This document shows, one piece after another, positions 12,457 through 23,899 of a stretch of 64,000 nucleotides of DNA; the first letter of the stretch is position 1, and the number at the start of each line of letters is the position of its first letter. The position numbers and the translations under genes are program-made. Origin of the DNA: Prescottella defluvii. GTDB taxonomy: Bacteria > Actinomycetota > Actinomycetes > Mycobacteriales > Mycobacteriaceae. A model generated the notes under the pieces. It did no database searches and was not told where the DNA came from. It was given only the letters and a program-made list of their open reading frames with translations. The DNA is taken from contig NZ_JPOC01000017.1 of NCBI RefSeq assembly GCF_000738775.1, positions 1 through 64,000 of the forward strand. The letters are read 5' to 3'.

Positions 12457-12813
12457 TCACACGCGGCGTCGGCGCCACACCCGGACGCACAACGCGATTC
12501 CCGCGAGGGACACCGCGGCCAGCACCCATCGCAACCGGCGCAGTGTCACGAGCCGCTGGTACTGCTCGCCGGAGAGGAACTGCCTCGTCGTCGGACCGAA
12601 GCTGGGCGCATCCCACCAGTAGCTCCCCGCGCCGGTAACCACCTGGGGCCACCCGAAGACACCCAGCGCGGCAGCCACGGCGAGGCACGTCGCAGGGAAC
12701 ACGACCCAGAACCACGGGAAGCCCGACGCCCGCCCGAGCCTGTCCCGCCGGGGCAGTACCGCAACCATCACCGAGATCACTGCCCCCAGAACGACGAGTG
12801 CCAACCAGCCCAT
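12457..12813 (-). CDS. Small integral membrane protein, unknown function
   Basis: The 118-aa product has three likely membrane helices: MGWLALVVLGAVISVMVAVL at the N-terminus, FWVVFPATCLAVAAALGVFGW in the middle, and WVLAAVSLAGIALCVRVW before an Arg-rich end. No family is recognised. The frame is open upstream, but the ATG at 12813 gives a clean membrane start and lies 11 nt after the stop of the 12824-13141 gene, suggesting one operon of small membrane proteins. Confidence 0.65.
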   Translation of the reverse strand: MGWLALVVLGAVISVMVAVLPRRDRLGRASGFPWFWVVFPATCLAVAAALGVFGWPQVVTGAGSYWWDAPSFGPTTRQFLSGEQYQRLVTLRRLRWVLAAVSLAGIALCVRVWRRRRV

Positions 12814-12823
12814 GGCTACGCGC

Positions 12824-13141
12824 TCACCCCGCTCGCTCGGTGGTCCCGTCAGCTCCACGCCGACGCGCACCACTCGGGTCGATGCTGAGCCGGACACTCT
12901 CGTACACCACCGCGTACGGAACATCGTCGTCGTTGGCGGGGTCACCGGAGTCCGCAGGATCCGGCAGTCCCACAATCTGCTCGACAACGATCTGTGCTCG
13001 CGCCGCACCGGGATCGAACATCTCCTGGAACGGCCCGACGAACGACCCCCCGAGCCCGCGGCGCTTCGCCCGAATTGCCGCCCACCCGAACAACACCAGC
13101 GGGCCGATCATGGACATCAGCACCAGCAAGGCCCCACCCAT
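12824..13141 (-). CDS. Small membrane-anchored protein, unknown function
   Basis: The 105-aa product has one N-terminal membrane helix (ALLVLMSMIGPLVLFGWAAI) followed by a basic stop-transfer (RAKRRG) and a soluble domain with phrases FVGPFQEMFDPGAARAQIVVEQ and DDDVPYAVVYESVRL. I do not recognise the family. A TACGCT box ends 7 nt before the ATG, so it probably starts a leaderless two-gene transcript with the gene at 12457-12813. Confidence 0.65.
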   Translation of the reverse strand: MGGALLVLMSMIGPLVLFGWAAIRAKRRGLGGSFVGPFQEMFDPGAARAQIVVEQIVGLPDPADSGDPANDDDVPYAVVYESVRLSIDPSGARRRGADGTTERAG

Positions 13142-13148
13142 GCCCGCC

Positions 13149-13154
13149 AGCGTA
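13149..13154 (-). promoter_or_regulatory. Putative -10 box, leaderless, of the 12824-13141 gene
   Basis: TACGCT (minus strand) fits TANNNT and ends 7 nt before the ATG at 13141. No Shine-Dalgarno is present. Confidence 0.45.
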
Positions 13155-13246
13155 CCGAGCAGATTCTCCGCGCCACCTGGAAAGAAAGGAGACCGACCAC
13201 CAACGGTCGGTCACTTCGAGAACGAGCCGGCGGTACGCCGCGTCGG

Positions 13247-13471
13247 CTACTGCGCCGGCTTCTTGCGCCGATTCGGCCCACCGCGTCGCCGCAGGGTCAC
13301 GTCGGCTTCGACGAGCACGTTGTGGATGAACCCGTACGAGCGGCCGGTCTGTTCGGCGAGGGTACGGATGCTCGCGCCGGCCTCGTACTGTGCTTTGAGG
13401 TCGTCGCGGAGCTTGTCACGCGATTCCCCGGTGATGCGGGCCCCCCGCGAGATTCCCGTGCTCTCCGCCAT
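13247..13471 (-). CDS. Small helix-turn-helix DNA-binding protein
   Basis: The 74-aa basic protein contains a helix-turn-helix (AQYEAGASIRTLAEQTGRSYGFIHNVLVEADVTLRRRGG) and an Arg/Lys-rich tail. A similar protein, annotated Rv1473A in M. tuberculosis, lies beside the ABC-F gene there too. It is translated from an ATG with a strong GGAGGT box. It probably binds DNA as a small nucleoid-associated or regulatory protein; its targets are unknown. Confidence 0.85.
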   Translation of the reverse strand: MAESTGISRGARITGESRDKLRDDLKAQYEAGASIRTLAEQTGRSYGFIHNVLVEADVTLRRRGGPNRRKKPAQ

Positions 13472-13612
13472 GATGACCTCCGGTCAGCTGAGCGAGCCTC
13501 GGTTTCCAGGCTAGATCACTTTCCGGCGCCTGATCAACGAAACAGGCGGCTGCGCCGCCCGTGCGCCGATTGCGTAGTTTCAGCTACCGGTAGGCGTACG
13601 GGCGCGGTGCGC

Positions 13613-15244
<1,632 letters not shown>

Positions 15245-15394
15245 GCAAAACTCCTCGAGTGGACAATCAGTGGAACGGCCCCGAGCGCGCGTGAGCGGGC
15301 ACATCGGACGTCATCGTGCCCGCGACTGGGCACAAGAACCACCCATTTTACCGTGGCCTCGGCTCGCCATCGCGCCCCGGTCTAGTGACTCCGC

Positions 15395-15400
15395 TAACGT
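15395..15400 (+). promoter_or_regulatory. Putative -10 box of the SDR gene
   Basis: TAACGT fits TANNNT and ends 8 nt before the ATG at 15409. No ribosome-binding site is visible, so a leaderless mRNA is likely. Confidence 0.4.
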
Positions 15401-15408
15401 TCGCTTCC

Positions 15409-16179
15409 ATGACACGCGCGAACGATCTGCAGGGACGGAACGCTCTGGTCACCGGCGCGAGCCGTGGCATCGGCAAGGCCATCGCCGCGGAACTGCTGGA
15501 GCGGGGCGCCAACGTGGTGGTTACCGCGCGCAAACCCGAACCGCTCGAGGCCGCGGCCGCGGATCTGCGCGCCCTCGGGCACGGCGGGAAGGTGATCGCG
15601 ATCGCCGGCAACTCCGGCGACGCCGACGCCCGGCACGACGCCGTCACCCGGACGGTCGCCGAACTCGGTTCCCTCGACATCCTGATCAACAACACCGGCA
15701 TCAACCCGGTGTACGGCGCGTTGATGGACGCCGACCTCGACGCCGTGCGCAAGATCTTCGACGTCAACGTCGTCGCCGCCCTCGGCTACGTCCAGGAGGC
15801 GTACCGGGCGTGGATGGGCGAGCACGGCGGCGCGGTCGTGAACCTCGCGAGCGTCGCCGGTATCCGTTCGACGGGCACGATCGCCGCGTACGGCGCCTCG
15901 AAGGCCGCGCTCATCCGGCTCACCGAGGAACTGGCGTGGCAGCTGGGCCCGACCATCCGGGTCAACGCCGTGGCGCCGGGCGTCGTGAAGACCAGTTTCG
16001 CGGCCACGCTGGTCGCCGCCGGCGAGGAGCAGGTGTCGTCGACGTATCCGATGGGTCGCTTCGGCACCCCCGAGGACGTCGCCGGCCTGGTCGGGTTCCT
16101 GGTCTCCGACGACGCCGCGTGGATCACCGGTGAGACCGTGCGCGTCGACGGTGGACTGCTCGCGACGGGCGGGCTCTGA
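15409..16179 (+). CDS. Short-chain dehydrogenase/reductase (FabG-like)
   Basis: The 256-aa oxidoreductase has the NAD(P)-binding motif TGASRGIGKA, the NNTG motif in ILINNTGINP (NNAG is usual), and the catalytic Ser-Tyr-Lys set in NLASVAGIRSTGTIAAYGASKAALI. The C-terminus ITGETVRVDGGL is typical of FabG-type SDRs. The substrate is unknown. It nearly overlaps the lycopene cyclase gene downstream, so the two are probably co-transcribed, but that does not prove a carotenoid role. The ATG at 15409 is preferred over a longer frame because it sits 8 nt after a -10 box and begins the family's usual N-terminus. Confidence 0.88.
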   Translation: MTRANDLQGRNALVTGASRGIGKAIAAELLERGANVVVTARKPEPLEAAAADLRALGHGGKVIAIAGNSGDADARHDAVTRTVAELGSLDILINNTGINPVYGALMDADLDAVRKIFDVNVVAALGYVQEAYRAWMGEHGGAVVNLASVAGIRSTGTIAAYGASKAALIRLTEELAWQLGPTIRVNAVAPGVVKTSFAATLVAAGEEQVSSTYPMGRFGTPEDVAGLVGFLVSDDAAWITGETVRVDGGLLATGGL

Positions 16180-16208
16180 TCGCTGCGCACTCCGCCGATG
16201 TCGCGGTC

Positions 16209-17294
16209 GTGGGACTCGGTCCCGCCGGCCGCGCCCTCGCGCACCGTGCCGCCGCAGCCGGACTGAGTGTCGTCGGGGTCGACCCGGCACCCGACCGGCC
16301 GTGGGCGCCCACCTACGCGGCCTGGGTCGACGAACTGCCGTCGTGGCTGGATTCGTCGGTGCTGCGCGCCCGCGTCTCCCGTCCCCGGGTGTGGGCGACG
16401 CGGGAACACACCATCGACCGCGCGTACGCCGTGCTCGACAACACCGAATTGCACGCGCGACTCGGCGTCGATCGCGTCGTGCGCGGCGTCGCGGCCGAGG
16501 TCGGGCCCGGTGTGGTCACCCTCCGGGACGGCACCGACATCCGGGCCGCCCGGGTGATCGACGCCCGCGGACTGCGCCCCGGCCCGGCGCTCGCCGAGCA
16601 GACGGCCTTCGGGATCGTGCTGCCGATGTCGGCGGCGGCGCCTGCACTGGGCGGTGCGGACTGCTGGTTCATGGACTGGCGGCGCGACAACGGCGCCGCC
16701 CCGGACGAGCCGCCGTCGTTCCTGTACGCGGTGCCGCTCGGCGACGACACCGTCCTGCTCGAGGAGACGTGCCTGGTCGGACGGCCAGGCCTTCCCCTCG
16801 ACGAACTCCGGCGCCGCCTCGACACGCGCCTGCGCAACCGTGGCGTCGAACCTCCCGCCGACAATCCGGTGGAACGCGTCCGGTTCCCCGTCGAGGCGCC
16901 GCGATCCCGCGCCGTCGTCGCCACGTTCGGCGCCCGGGCGGGACTGATCCACCCGGGCACCGGATACAGCGTGGCCACCTCACTGAGCGCCGTCGACGAC
17001 GTCGTCGGACTGCTGGCATCGGGAGGCGATCCAGGAAAAGCGTTGTGGCCGTTGCAGGCCCGCACCGTCCGGACACTGCGCGAGGTGGGGCTGCGGGCGC
17101 TGCTGCACCTCGATCCGGCGAGCACCGCCGAGTTCTTCGACGCATTCTTCGCGCTACCCGTCGAGCGGCAGCGATCCTATCTGTCGGGACGCGGCGACGT
17201 CCGCGGGACGGCCTCCACGATGTGGCAGTTGTTCCGGACCGTCCCACCGCCGATCCGCCGGACACTGGCCGCGGCCGGCGTCCGGCGGTCGTGA
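16209..17294 (+). CDS. crtL: Lycopene beta-cyclase (CrtL family)
   Basis: The FAD/NAD-binding protein (361 aa from GTG 16209) cyclises lycopene ends to beta-ionone rings. It shows the dinucleotide motif VVGLGPAGRALAHRAAAAGLSVVGVDP, the DARG motif (RVIDARGLRPGPA), and the cyclase phrases DCWFMDWRR and PSFLYAVPLGDDTVLLEETCLVGRP. The true start is uncertain. The first beta-strand (DVAVVGLG) begins at 16197, upstream of the first GTG, yet no ATG/GTG/TTG lies in frame between there and the SDR stop at 16179. A CTG (16176) or ATC (16179) overlapping that stop may be used. The 3' end is 1 nt from the convergent phosphodiesterase gene. Confidence 0.88.
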   Translation: MGLGPAGRALAHRAAAAGLSVVGVDPAPDRPWAPTYAAWVDELPSWLDSSVLRARVSRPRVWATREHTIDRAYAVLDNTELHARLGVDRVVRGVAAEVGPGVVTLRDGTDIRAARVIDARGLRPGPALAEQTAFGIVLPMSAAAPALGGADCWFMDWRRDNGAAPDEPPSFLYAVPLGDDTVLLEETCLVGRPGLPLDELRRRLDTRLRNRGVEPPADNPVERVRFPVEAPRSRAVVATFGARAGLIHPGTGYSVATSLSAVDDVVGLLASGGDPGKALWPLQARTVRTLREVGLRALLHLDPASTAEFFDAFFALPVERQRSYLSGRGDVRGTASTMWQLFRTVPPPIRRTLAAAGVRRS

Positions 17295-17295
17295 C

Positions 17296-18291
17296 TCAGG
17301 AACCGAGCGAGCCGGTCGGGATCCAGGACGGCAGTCGGCCGACGGACCCGGTGGCGGGCGGGGCCGTCTTGGGCAGCGGCGCACCGTCGAGGTCCGCGGG
17401 CTGGGCGATACCGAGATTGTCGAGCACGGTGGGCGTGATGTCGGCGATCGTCACGTCGTCGTCGGTGGCGCCCGCCTGGTAGCCGGCACCGCGGGCGATC
17501 ACGAACGTCGTTGCCTCCTCGGCACTCTGGCCGCCGTGCCCGCCGGTCGGCTTGTGCCCGTGATCGGAGGTGACGAGGATCGTCCACTTCTCGCCGGTCG
17601 CCTTGCTGCGGGCGTCGACGGCGTCGACGATCCTGCCGACCTCGGCGTCGACACGCTCGAGCGCCGGCACGTACTCGGAGCCGGCGGTACCCGACGAGTG
17701 TCCGGCACCGTCCACCTGGTCCAACTGGGTGAACACGAAGTCCGGTCCGTTGGTGGCGATCTCGGTGGCGACGGCGGTCGCGGTCGCCGTGTCCGTCGCG
17801 GCGCCGCTGCCGGCGCCGGGGGTGCTGACGACGACGTCGGCCTTCGGGGTTCCGGATCCGGCGATGGTGGCGATGCCACCCCACGTGGAGATGGACGCGG
17901 TGCGCAGCGCCGGATCGGCCTGCTCGATGCGGGTGAACGCGCTCGGGTACAGGTCGTAGCGGGCACCGCTGTACGAGTTGTCGACCACTCCGTGCTTGGT
18001 GTGCCACACGCCGGTGAGGATCGTCGACCACGACGGGCCGGAGATCGTCGGGTGCCCGAGGATCGACGACTGGCCGCTGGTGCCCTCGTCGATCAGTCGA
18101 TGCAGATTCGGGGTGTTCGCGCTCTTGACGTGGTCGAGCATCGTGCCGTCGAGGCCGATGACGACGGTCTTGGTGACCGCCGGGGCCGGAGCCGCGTTCG
18201 CGGCGCCGGCGCCGGCGACGGTGCCTGCTGCAACCGCACCGGCCGCGAGGAGGAGGGACAGGGCCTTGGGGGGTGTGATGTTGTTGGTCAC
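17296..18291 (-). CDS. Secreted alkaline-phosphatase-superfamily phosphodiesterase
   Basis: The 331-aa product has a signal peptide (core LSLLLAAGAVAAGTVAGAGAANAA, cleavage near residue 34). The mature part resembles type I phosphodiesterase/nucleotide pyrophosphatase enzymes. It has a metal-ligand Asp48 in VVIGLDGTMLD, the region HPTISGPSWSTILTGVWHTKHGV that carries the Thr/Ser nucleophile, and the late metal motif TSDHGHKPTGGHGG. It probably hydrolyses phosphodiester or nucleotide substrates outside the membrane. The start is a GTG. It is convergent with the lycopene cyclase gene and divergent from ku. The exact substrate is unknown. Confidence 0.87.
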   Translation of the reverse strand: MTNNITPPKALSLLLAAGAVAAGTVAGAGAANAAPAPAVTKTVVIGLDGTMLDHVKSANTPNLHRLIDEGTSGQSSILGHPTISGPSWSTILTGVWHTKHGVVDNSYSGARYDLYPSAFTRIEQADPALRTASISTWGGIATIAGSGTPKADVVVSTPGAGSGAATDTATATAVATEIATNGPDFVFTQLDQVDGAGHSSGTAGSEYVPALERVDAEVGRIVDAVDARSKATGEKWTILVTSDHGHKPTGGHGGQSAEEATTFVIARGAGYQAGATDDDVTIADITPTVLDNLGIAQPADLDGAPLPKTAPPATGSVGRLPSWIPTGSLGS

Positions 18292-18473
18292 AACGAACAG
18301 ACTGAATCGGCCTAGACCAATTGTCGCGGCGTGCGCGAGACTGTTCGCCCGCTGTTCGACGAGCGTTCGACCCGGGCGCTGCGCGGATGCCTACCGGTCG
18401 CTTCGATGTCGCCGGATTGTCTCGAGATGGTGATGATCTTCGCGGCGGACCGGACGCGAGCCCGGATGTGGGC

Positions 18474-18479
18474 GATAGT
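18474..18479 (+). promoter_or_regulatory. Putative -10 box of ku
   Basis: GATAGT keeps the conserved A2 and T6 of TANNNT and ends 7 nt before the ku ATG. There is no Shine-Dalgarno. This is weaker than the other leaderless candidates. Confidence 0.3.
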
Positions 18480-18486
18480 TGGTTCC

Positions 18487-19308
18487 ATGCGATCAATCTG
18501 GAAGGGTTCCATCGCGTTCGGGCTGGTCAACGTGCCGGTCAAGGTGTATTCCGCGACGGAGGACCACGACATCCGCTTCCACCAGGTCCACGCCAAGGAC
18601 GGCGGCCGGATCAAATACAACCGGATGTGCAGCGAGTGCGGACAGACGGTGCAGTTCGCCGACATCGACAAGGCCTACGACTCCGACGAGGGCGATCGCG
18701 TCATCCTCACCGACGAGGACTTCGACAAACTCCCGGCCGCCGAGAAGCACGAGATCCCGGTGTTGCAGTTCGTGCCGACCGACCAGATCGACCCGATCCT
18801 GTTCGAGAAGAGCTACTACCTGGAACCGGACTCGGCCACACCGAAGGCGTACGTGCTGCTGGCGAAGACGCTGCAGGAGACCGATCGCACCGCACTGGTG
18901 CACTTCACGCTCCGCCAGAAGACCCGACTGGCCGCCCTGAGGGAACGGGACGGGGTGCTGGTGATCCAGACGTTGCTGTGGCCCGACGAGGTGCGCGCCG
19001 CCGCCTTCCCGTCCCTCGACGACGCCGAGGAACCGAAGGCCAAGGAACTGAAGATGGCCGGCACCCTCGTCGAGAGCATGGCCGAGAACTTCGACCCCAC
19101 CGAGTTCACCGACGACTACCAGATCCAGCTGCGGCAACTGCTCGACGACGCCATCGCCAGCGGCGGCACGAAGGTCATCCCCGCCGCCGAACGGACCGAG
19201 GGCGGCGAGGACGCCGAGGTCGTCGACCTGGTCGCTGCGCTGCAGCGCAGCCTGGAGGCGGCCGCCGAACCGACCGCGGCGAAGAAGCCGCGACGCAAGC
19301 GGGCCTGA
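18487..19308 (+). CDS. ku: Non-homologous end-joining protein Ku
   Basis: Bacterial Ku homodimers encircle broken DNA ends and recruit LigD for end joining. The 273-aa product starts with the family signature MRSIWKGSIAFGLVNVPVKVYSAT and contains FHQVHAKDGGRIKYNRMCSECGQTV, EKSYYLEPD and MAENFDPTEFTDDYQ. It ends in a basic tail, KKPRRKRA, of the kind that binds DNA and LigD. Its length equals that of M. tuberculosis Ku. The frame is open upstream, but the ATG at 18487 gives the canonical N-terminus. LigD is not in this window, so Ku here is an isolated gene in a less conserved stretch. Confidence 0.95.
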   Translation: MRSIWKGSIAFGLVNVPVKVYSATEDHDIRFHQVHAKDGGRIKYNRMCSECGQTVQFADIDKAYDSDEGDRVILTDEDFDKLPAAEKHEIPVLQFVPTDQIDPILFEKSYYLEPDSATPKAYVLLAKTLQETDRTALVHFTLRQKTRLAALRERDGVLVIQTLLWPDEVRAAAFPSLDDAEEPKAKELKMAGTLVESMAENFDPTEFTDDYQIQLRQLLDDAIASGGTKVIPAAERTEGGEDAEVVDLVAALQRSLEAAAEPTAAKKPRRKRA

Positions 19309-19421
19309 AGTGGGGCCGTCGTCGTGGTCCGCGATACGGCGACCCTCCCGGCATCGCGCTCTGCGTGTGCGCATCCGATAGCGTCGAGTTCGGATCGTCC
19401 CGAGGGGAGGGGAAGTTTTTC

Positions 19422-19649
19422 GTGGACCACAACCCGATGGTGCCGCTCAGCTTCGACATTCGAGCGACGCTCATCATGCTCGCCTACGCCCTGCTCACCG
19501 CCGCGGCTCTGGTCTCGATCTTTCGCACCCGCCACGACCGCGCCGGATCGAAATTCTGGTGGTCCGTGCTCGTCATTGCTCTCCCCGTGCTCGGCGCAGC
19601 AGCATGGTTCCTGCTCGGCGCGCCACCACTACGCCGACGAGCCCGCTGA
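19422..19649 (+). CDS. Small PLDc_N-like membrane protein
   Basis: The 75-aa protein has two membrane helices (ATLIMLAYALLTAAALVSIF and FWWSVLVIALPVLGAAAWFLLG) and a basic C-terminus. The second helix, ending PVLGAAAWFLLG, matches the phospholipase D-nuclease N-terminal (PLDc_N) domain seen in small membrane proteins. No catalytic HKD motif is present. The start is a GTG preceded by a strong GGGGAGGGG box. Confidence 0.75.
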   Translation: MDHNPMVPLSFDIRATLIMLAYALLTAAALVSIFRTRHDRAGSKFWWSVLVIALPVLGAAAWFLLGAPPLRRRAR

Positions 19650-19709
19650 ACCGCCCGCCACCAGGAGCCCGGTCACGCCCCTCAACCTACCGCCGGCGCT
19701 CGTATCCGT

Positions 19710-20288
19710 TCACTGCTTGTCGACGAACGACTTGCAATCAATCCGGCCCGAGGCCCTGACAGGGATCGGTCCGGTGTCGATGCTGGTCGCGTTTCCGGCC
19801 ACCTCGAACGCGACCGTGGGGTCGTTGTCACTCACGGTGATCGTGGCGCCTTGGCCTTCTACCGCGCCGAGACTGAAGAATCGGGCATCGCGGTCCGAGA
19901 ATCGGATCATCGCGTGAGGCAGGAACGGCGTCCCGTCGGGATACACGCTGTTGTCCGGCACGTAGATCACGATGTCGAAATCACGTCCGGGGAACTCGCC
20001 TCCCCCGTCGTAATCCGCGAAATCACTGGTTCGCGCCGAGAATTCTCGCCAGCCGTCTCCGCGCTCGTCGACTCCGTATCGGACACATCGGGTCTCGCCT
20101 CCTGCGGGCAAGGAGACCCGTTCCGGCCAGGCACCCTCCAGTTGGAGCCACGCGCCTGGCGCGAAGTGCCCGCTCGTTGTTGCGATTTCCGTACTCCCCG
20201 ACTGCCCGGAGGTACCGCATCCGGCAAGTGCCGCCGCCACTCCCACCATCGATACCAGCGCTGCACCATGACTGATCCCACCCCTCAT
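19710..20288 (-). CDS. Putative lipoprotein, unknown function
   Basis: The 192-aa product begins with a lipoprotein signal: MRGG, a hydrophobic stretch, and the lipobox LAGC at about residues 22-25, followed by a Gly/Ser-rich spacer. The mature part (GHFAPGAWLQLEGAWPE, FPGRDFDIVIYVPDNSVYPDG, TITVSDNDPTVAFEV) looks beta-rich. No domain is recognised. The frame is open upstream, but the ATG at 20288 gives the signal peptide and has a -10 box 7 nt upstream. It would be anchored to the outer face of the cytoplasmic membrane. Confidence 0.75.
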   Translation of the reverse strand: MRGGISHGAALVSMVGVAAALAGCGTSGQSGSTEIATTSGHFAPGAWLQLEGAWPERVSLPAGGETRCVRYGVDERGDGWREFSARTSDFADYDGGGEFPGRDFDIVIYVPDNSVYPDGTPFLPHAMIRFSDRDARFFSLGAVEGQGATITVSDNDPTVAFEVAGNATSIDTGPIPVRASGRIDCKSFVDKQ

Positions 20289-20295
20289 GAACCCC

Positions 20296-20301
20296 ACCGT
20301 A
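20296..20301 (-). promoter_or_regulatory. Putative -10 box of the lipoprotein gene
   Basis: TACGGT (minus strand) fits TANNNT and ends 7 nt before the ATG at 20288, another leaderless-type spacing. A GGGG stretch in the spacer could alternatively serve as a ribosome-binding site. Confidence 0.4.
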
Positions 20302-20341
20302 TTCCGAGCAGAGCCGTCGCGGGTGGTGGCGGGCGTGAGTG

Positions 20342-20833
20342 TCAGCCGGCGAGCGCCCGCAGATAGCGCCGGGTCATGTGGCGCTGGACGACGCGCGCGA
20401 CCGGGTCGCCCAGCCGTGTGAACCAGCGGCCCGGCCGGGAGAACGCGGTGATCGTCGCGTGCACCGAATCGTCGGGGCGGCGTTCGACGGCGAACAGTTC
20501 CTCCCCCGATTCCGGATGCCCGGTCAGGGTGCCGTAGGCGAAGCCGCGGCGATCGGGTTCGGCGAGCACGTAGATCACCCGGCACGGGATCGGGAAGCCG
20601 CACCAACGCAATTCCACGGTGGCGCCCGGTACGGCCGTCGCAGACTCGGCCCGCACCCGCAGCCCCGCACGACGGTGGACGTCCCACCGCATCAACGCGT
20701 CGGACGCGGCGAGGAAGACATCCTCGCCGCGTCCGATGGCGATCGATTCCCGCACGTGTCGGTAGCCGGCCGGCAGTTCTCCGGCGGTGGCACCGACCTC
20801 GAGGTAGGTCAGTACCCGGGAATCCCGGGCCAA
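20342..20833 (-). CDS. DUF1990 domain protein
   Basis: The 163-aa product fits DUF1990: LTYLEVGATAGELPAGYRH at the start, then ESIAIGRGEDVFLAASDALMRWDVHRRAG, YVLAEPDRRGFAYGTLTGHPESGEELFAVE, and the end FSRPGRWFTRLGDPVARVVQRHMTRRYLRAL. The biochemical role is unknown. The start is taken as a TTG at 20833, 4 nt after the sufT stop. It thus appears as the last cistron of the suf operon, translationally coupled to sufT. Whether that reflects an Fe-S function is unproven. Confidence 0.8.
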   Translation of the reverse strand: MARDSRVLTYLEVGATAGELPAGYRHVRESIAIGRGEDVFLAASDALMRWDVHRRAGLRVRAESATAVPGATVELRWCGFPIPCRVIYVLAEPDRRGFAYGTLTGHPESGEELFAVERRPDDSVHATITAFSRPGRWFTRLGDPVARVVQRHMTRRYLRALAG

Positions 20834-20837
20834 TCCG

Positions 20838-21248
20838 CTAGACCGTGAATCCGAGAGCGCGCAGCTGCTCGCGACCGTCCTCGGTGATCTTGTCCGGACC
20901 CCACGGCGGCATCCAGACCCAGTTGATCCGCAGCTCGTCGCACAGTCCACTGTTCACCAGCGCCCGCTTCGACTGCTCCTCGATGACATCGGTCAGCGGG
21001 CACGCCGCCGACGTCAGCGTCATGTCGAGCTGCACGATGTCCAACCCGGCCTCGTCGACGGCCTTGAAGTCGTAGACGAGTCCGAGGTCGACGACGTTGA
21101 TTCCGAGCTCGGGGTCGACGACGTCACGCATCGCCTCCTCGAGTTCGTCGAGGCGCTCCGGGGTGAACGCCGCACCGTACTCGGCGCTGTCGGCCTCGGT
21201 CGTCGCCGTGTCCTCCGGCTGGGCCTGCTCGGCCTGGGTCTCGGTCAT
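20838..21248 (-). CDS. sufT: SUF-associated DUF59/MIP18 Fe-S maturation factor SufT
   Basis: The 136-aa product has an acidic, Gln/Glu-rich N-terminus and a DUF59 domain: MRDVVDPELGINVVDLGLVYDF, LDMTLTSAACPLTDVIEEQ (with the conserved Cys) and RINWVWMPPWGPDKITEDGREQLRALGF. SufT-type proteins help mature Fe-S proteins. It overlaps the sufU gene by 4 nt and corresponds to Rv1466, the end of the mycobacterial suf operon. Confidence 0.94.
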   Translation of the reverse strand: MTETQAEQAQPEDTATTEADSAEYGAAFTPERLDELEEAMRDVVDPELGINVVDLGLVYDFKAVDEAGLDIVQLDMTLTSAACPLTDVIEEQSKRALVNSGLCDELRINWVWMPPWGPDKITEDGREQLRALGFTV

Positions 21249-21784
21249 GATGTCTGTCCTCCGCTTCGAGCAAGGTCGTCTTCGGGATTGCCGTCGACTG
21301 GGTCGACGTCGCCTGATGCTTCGTCGACCGACGTTTCGTCAACGATACGAACAACGGCGTCCTTGAAAGCCATCCATCCCAGCAGCGCACACTTCACGCG
21401 CGCCGGGTACTTCGACACCCCGCTGAACGCGATGCCGTCACCGAGCACGTCCTCGTCGCCCTCGACGGTGCCGCGACTGCTCACCATCTCGTTGAACGCG
21501 TCGACGGTGCGCAGCGCCTCGTCGAGGGGCATGCCCACGATCTGGTCGAACAGCACCGACGTCGAGGCCTGGCTGATCGAGCAGCCCTGGCCGTCGTAGG
21601 AGACGTCCGCGACGACGAGCCGGCCGTCCTCGCCCTCCGACAACTGCGCCCGCAGCGTGATCTCGTCGCCGCACGTCGGGTTCACATGGTGCACCTCGGC
21701 GCCGAACGGTTCACGCAGCCCACGCCCGAGTGGGTGCTTGTAGTGGTCCAGGATCACTTCCTGGTACATCTGCTCCAGACGCAC
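21245..21784 (-). CDS. sufU: SufU: zinc-dependent sulfurtransferase/scaffold partner of SufS
   Basis: SufU accepts persulfide sulfur from SufS and passes it to SufBCD. The 179-aa protein has the zinc/active-site cysteines in VNPTCGDEITLRAQ, DGQGCSISQAS and ARVKCALLGWMAFKDA, plus the SufU-specific central insertion. The GTG at 21784 has GGAGGAG at 6-nt spacing and lies 1 nt after the sufS stop. An upstream ATG at 21805 lies inside sufS and would put that box inside the coding sequence. It corresponds to Rv1465. Confidence 0.95.
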   Translation of the reverse strand: MRLEQMYQEVILDHYKHPLGRGLREPFGAEVHHVNPTCGDEITLRAQLSEGEDGRLVVADVSYDGQGCSISQASTSVLFDQIVGMPLDEALRTVDAFNEMVSSRGTVEGDEDVLGDGIAFSGVSKYPARVKCALLGWMAFKDAVVRIVDETSVDEASGDVDPVDGNPEDDLARSGGQTS

Positions 21785-21785
21785 G

Positions 21786-23845
<2,060 letters not shown>

Positions 23846-23899
23846 TCGATTTCCTAGAAGGGTATCGGCGAAGTATCGGTGGGTAGGCGGCTGACCGGA

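Noticed and set aside
12412-12467. A hairpin GTGAGCC...GGCTCAC between acnR and the small membrane gene as terminator
   Set aside because: The stem is only 7 bp with a loop of about 30 nt and includes the acnR stop, so it is too weak to call.
18331-18486. A longer N-terminus for Ku (start near 18331)
   Set aside because: The extra residues are Arg-rich and unlike the family; the canonical MRSIWKGSIAFG starts at 18487 with a -10 box nearby.
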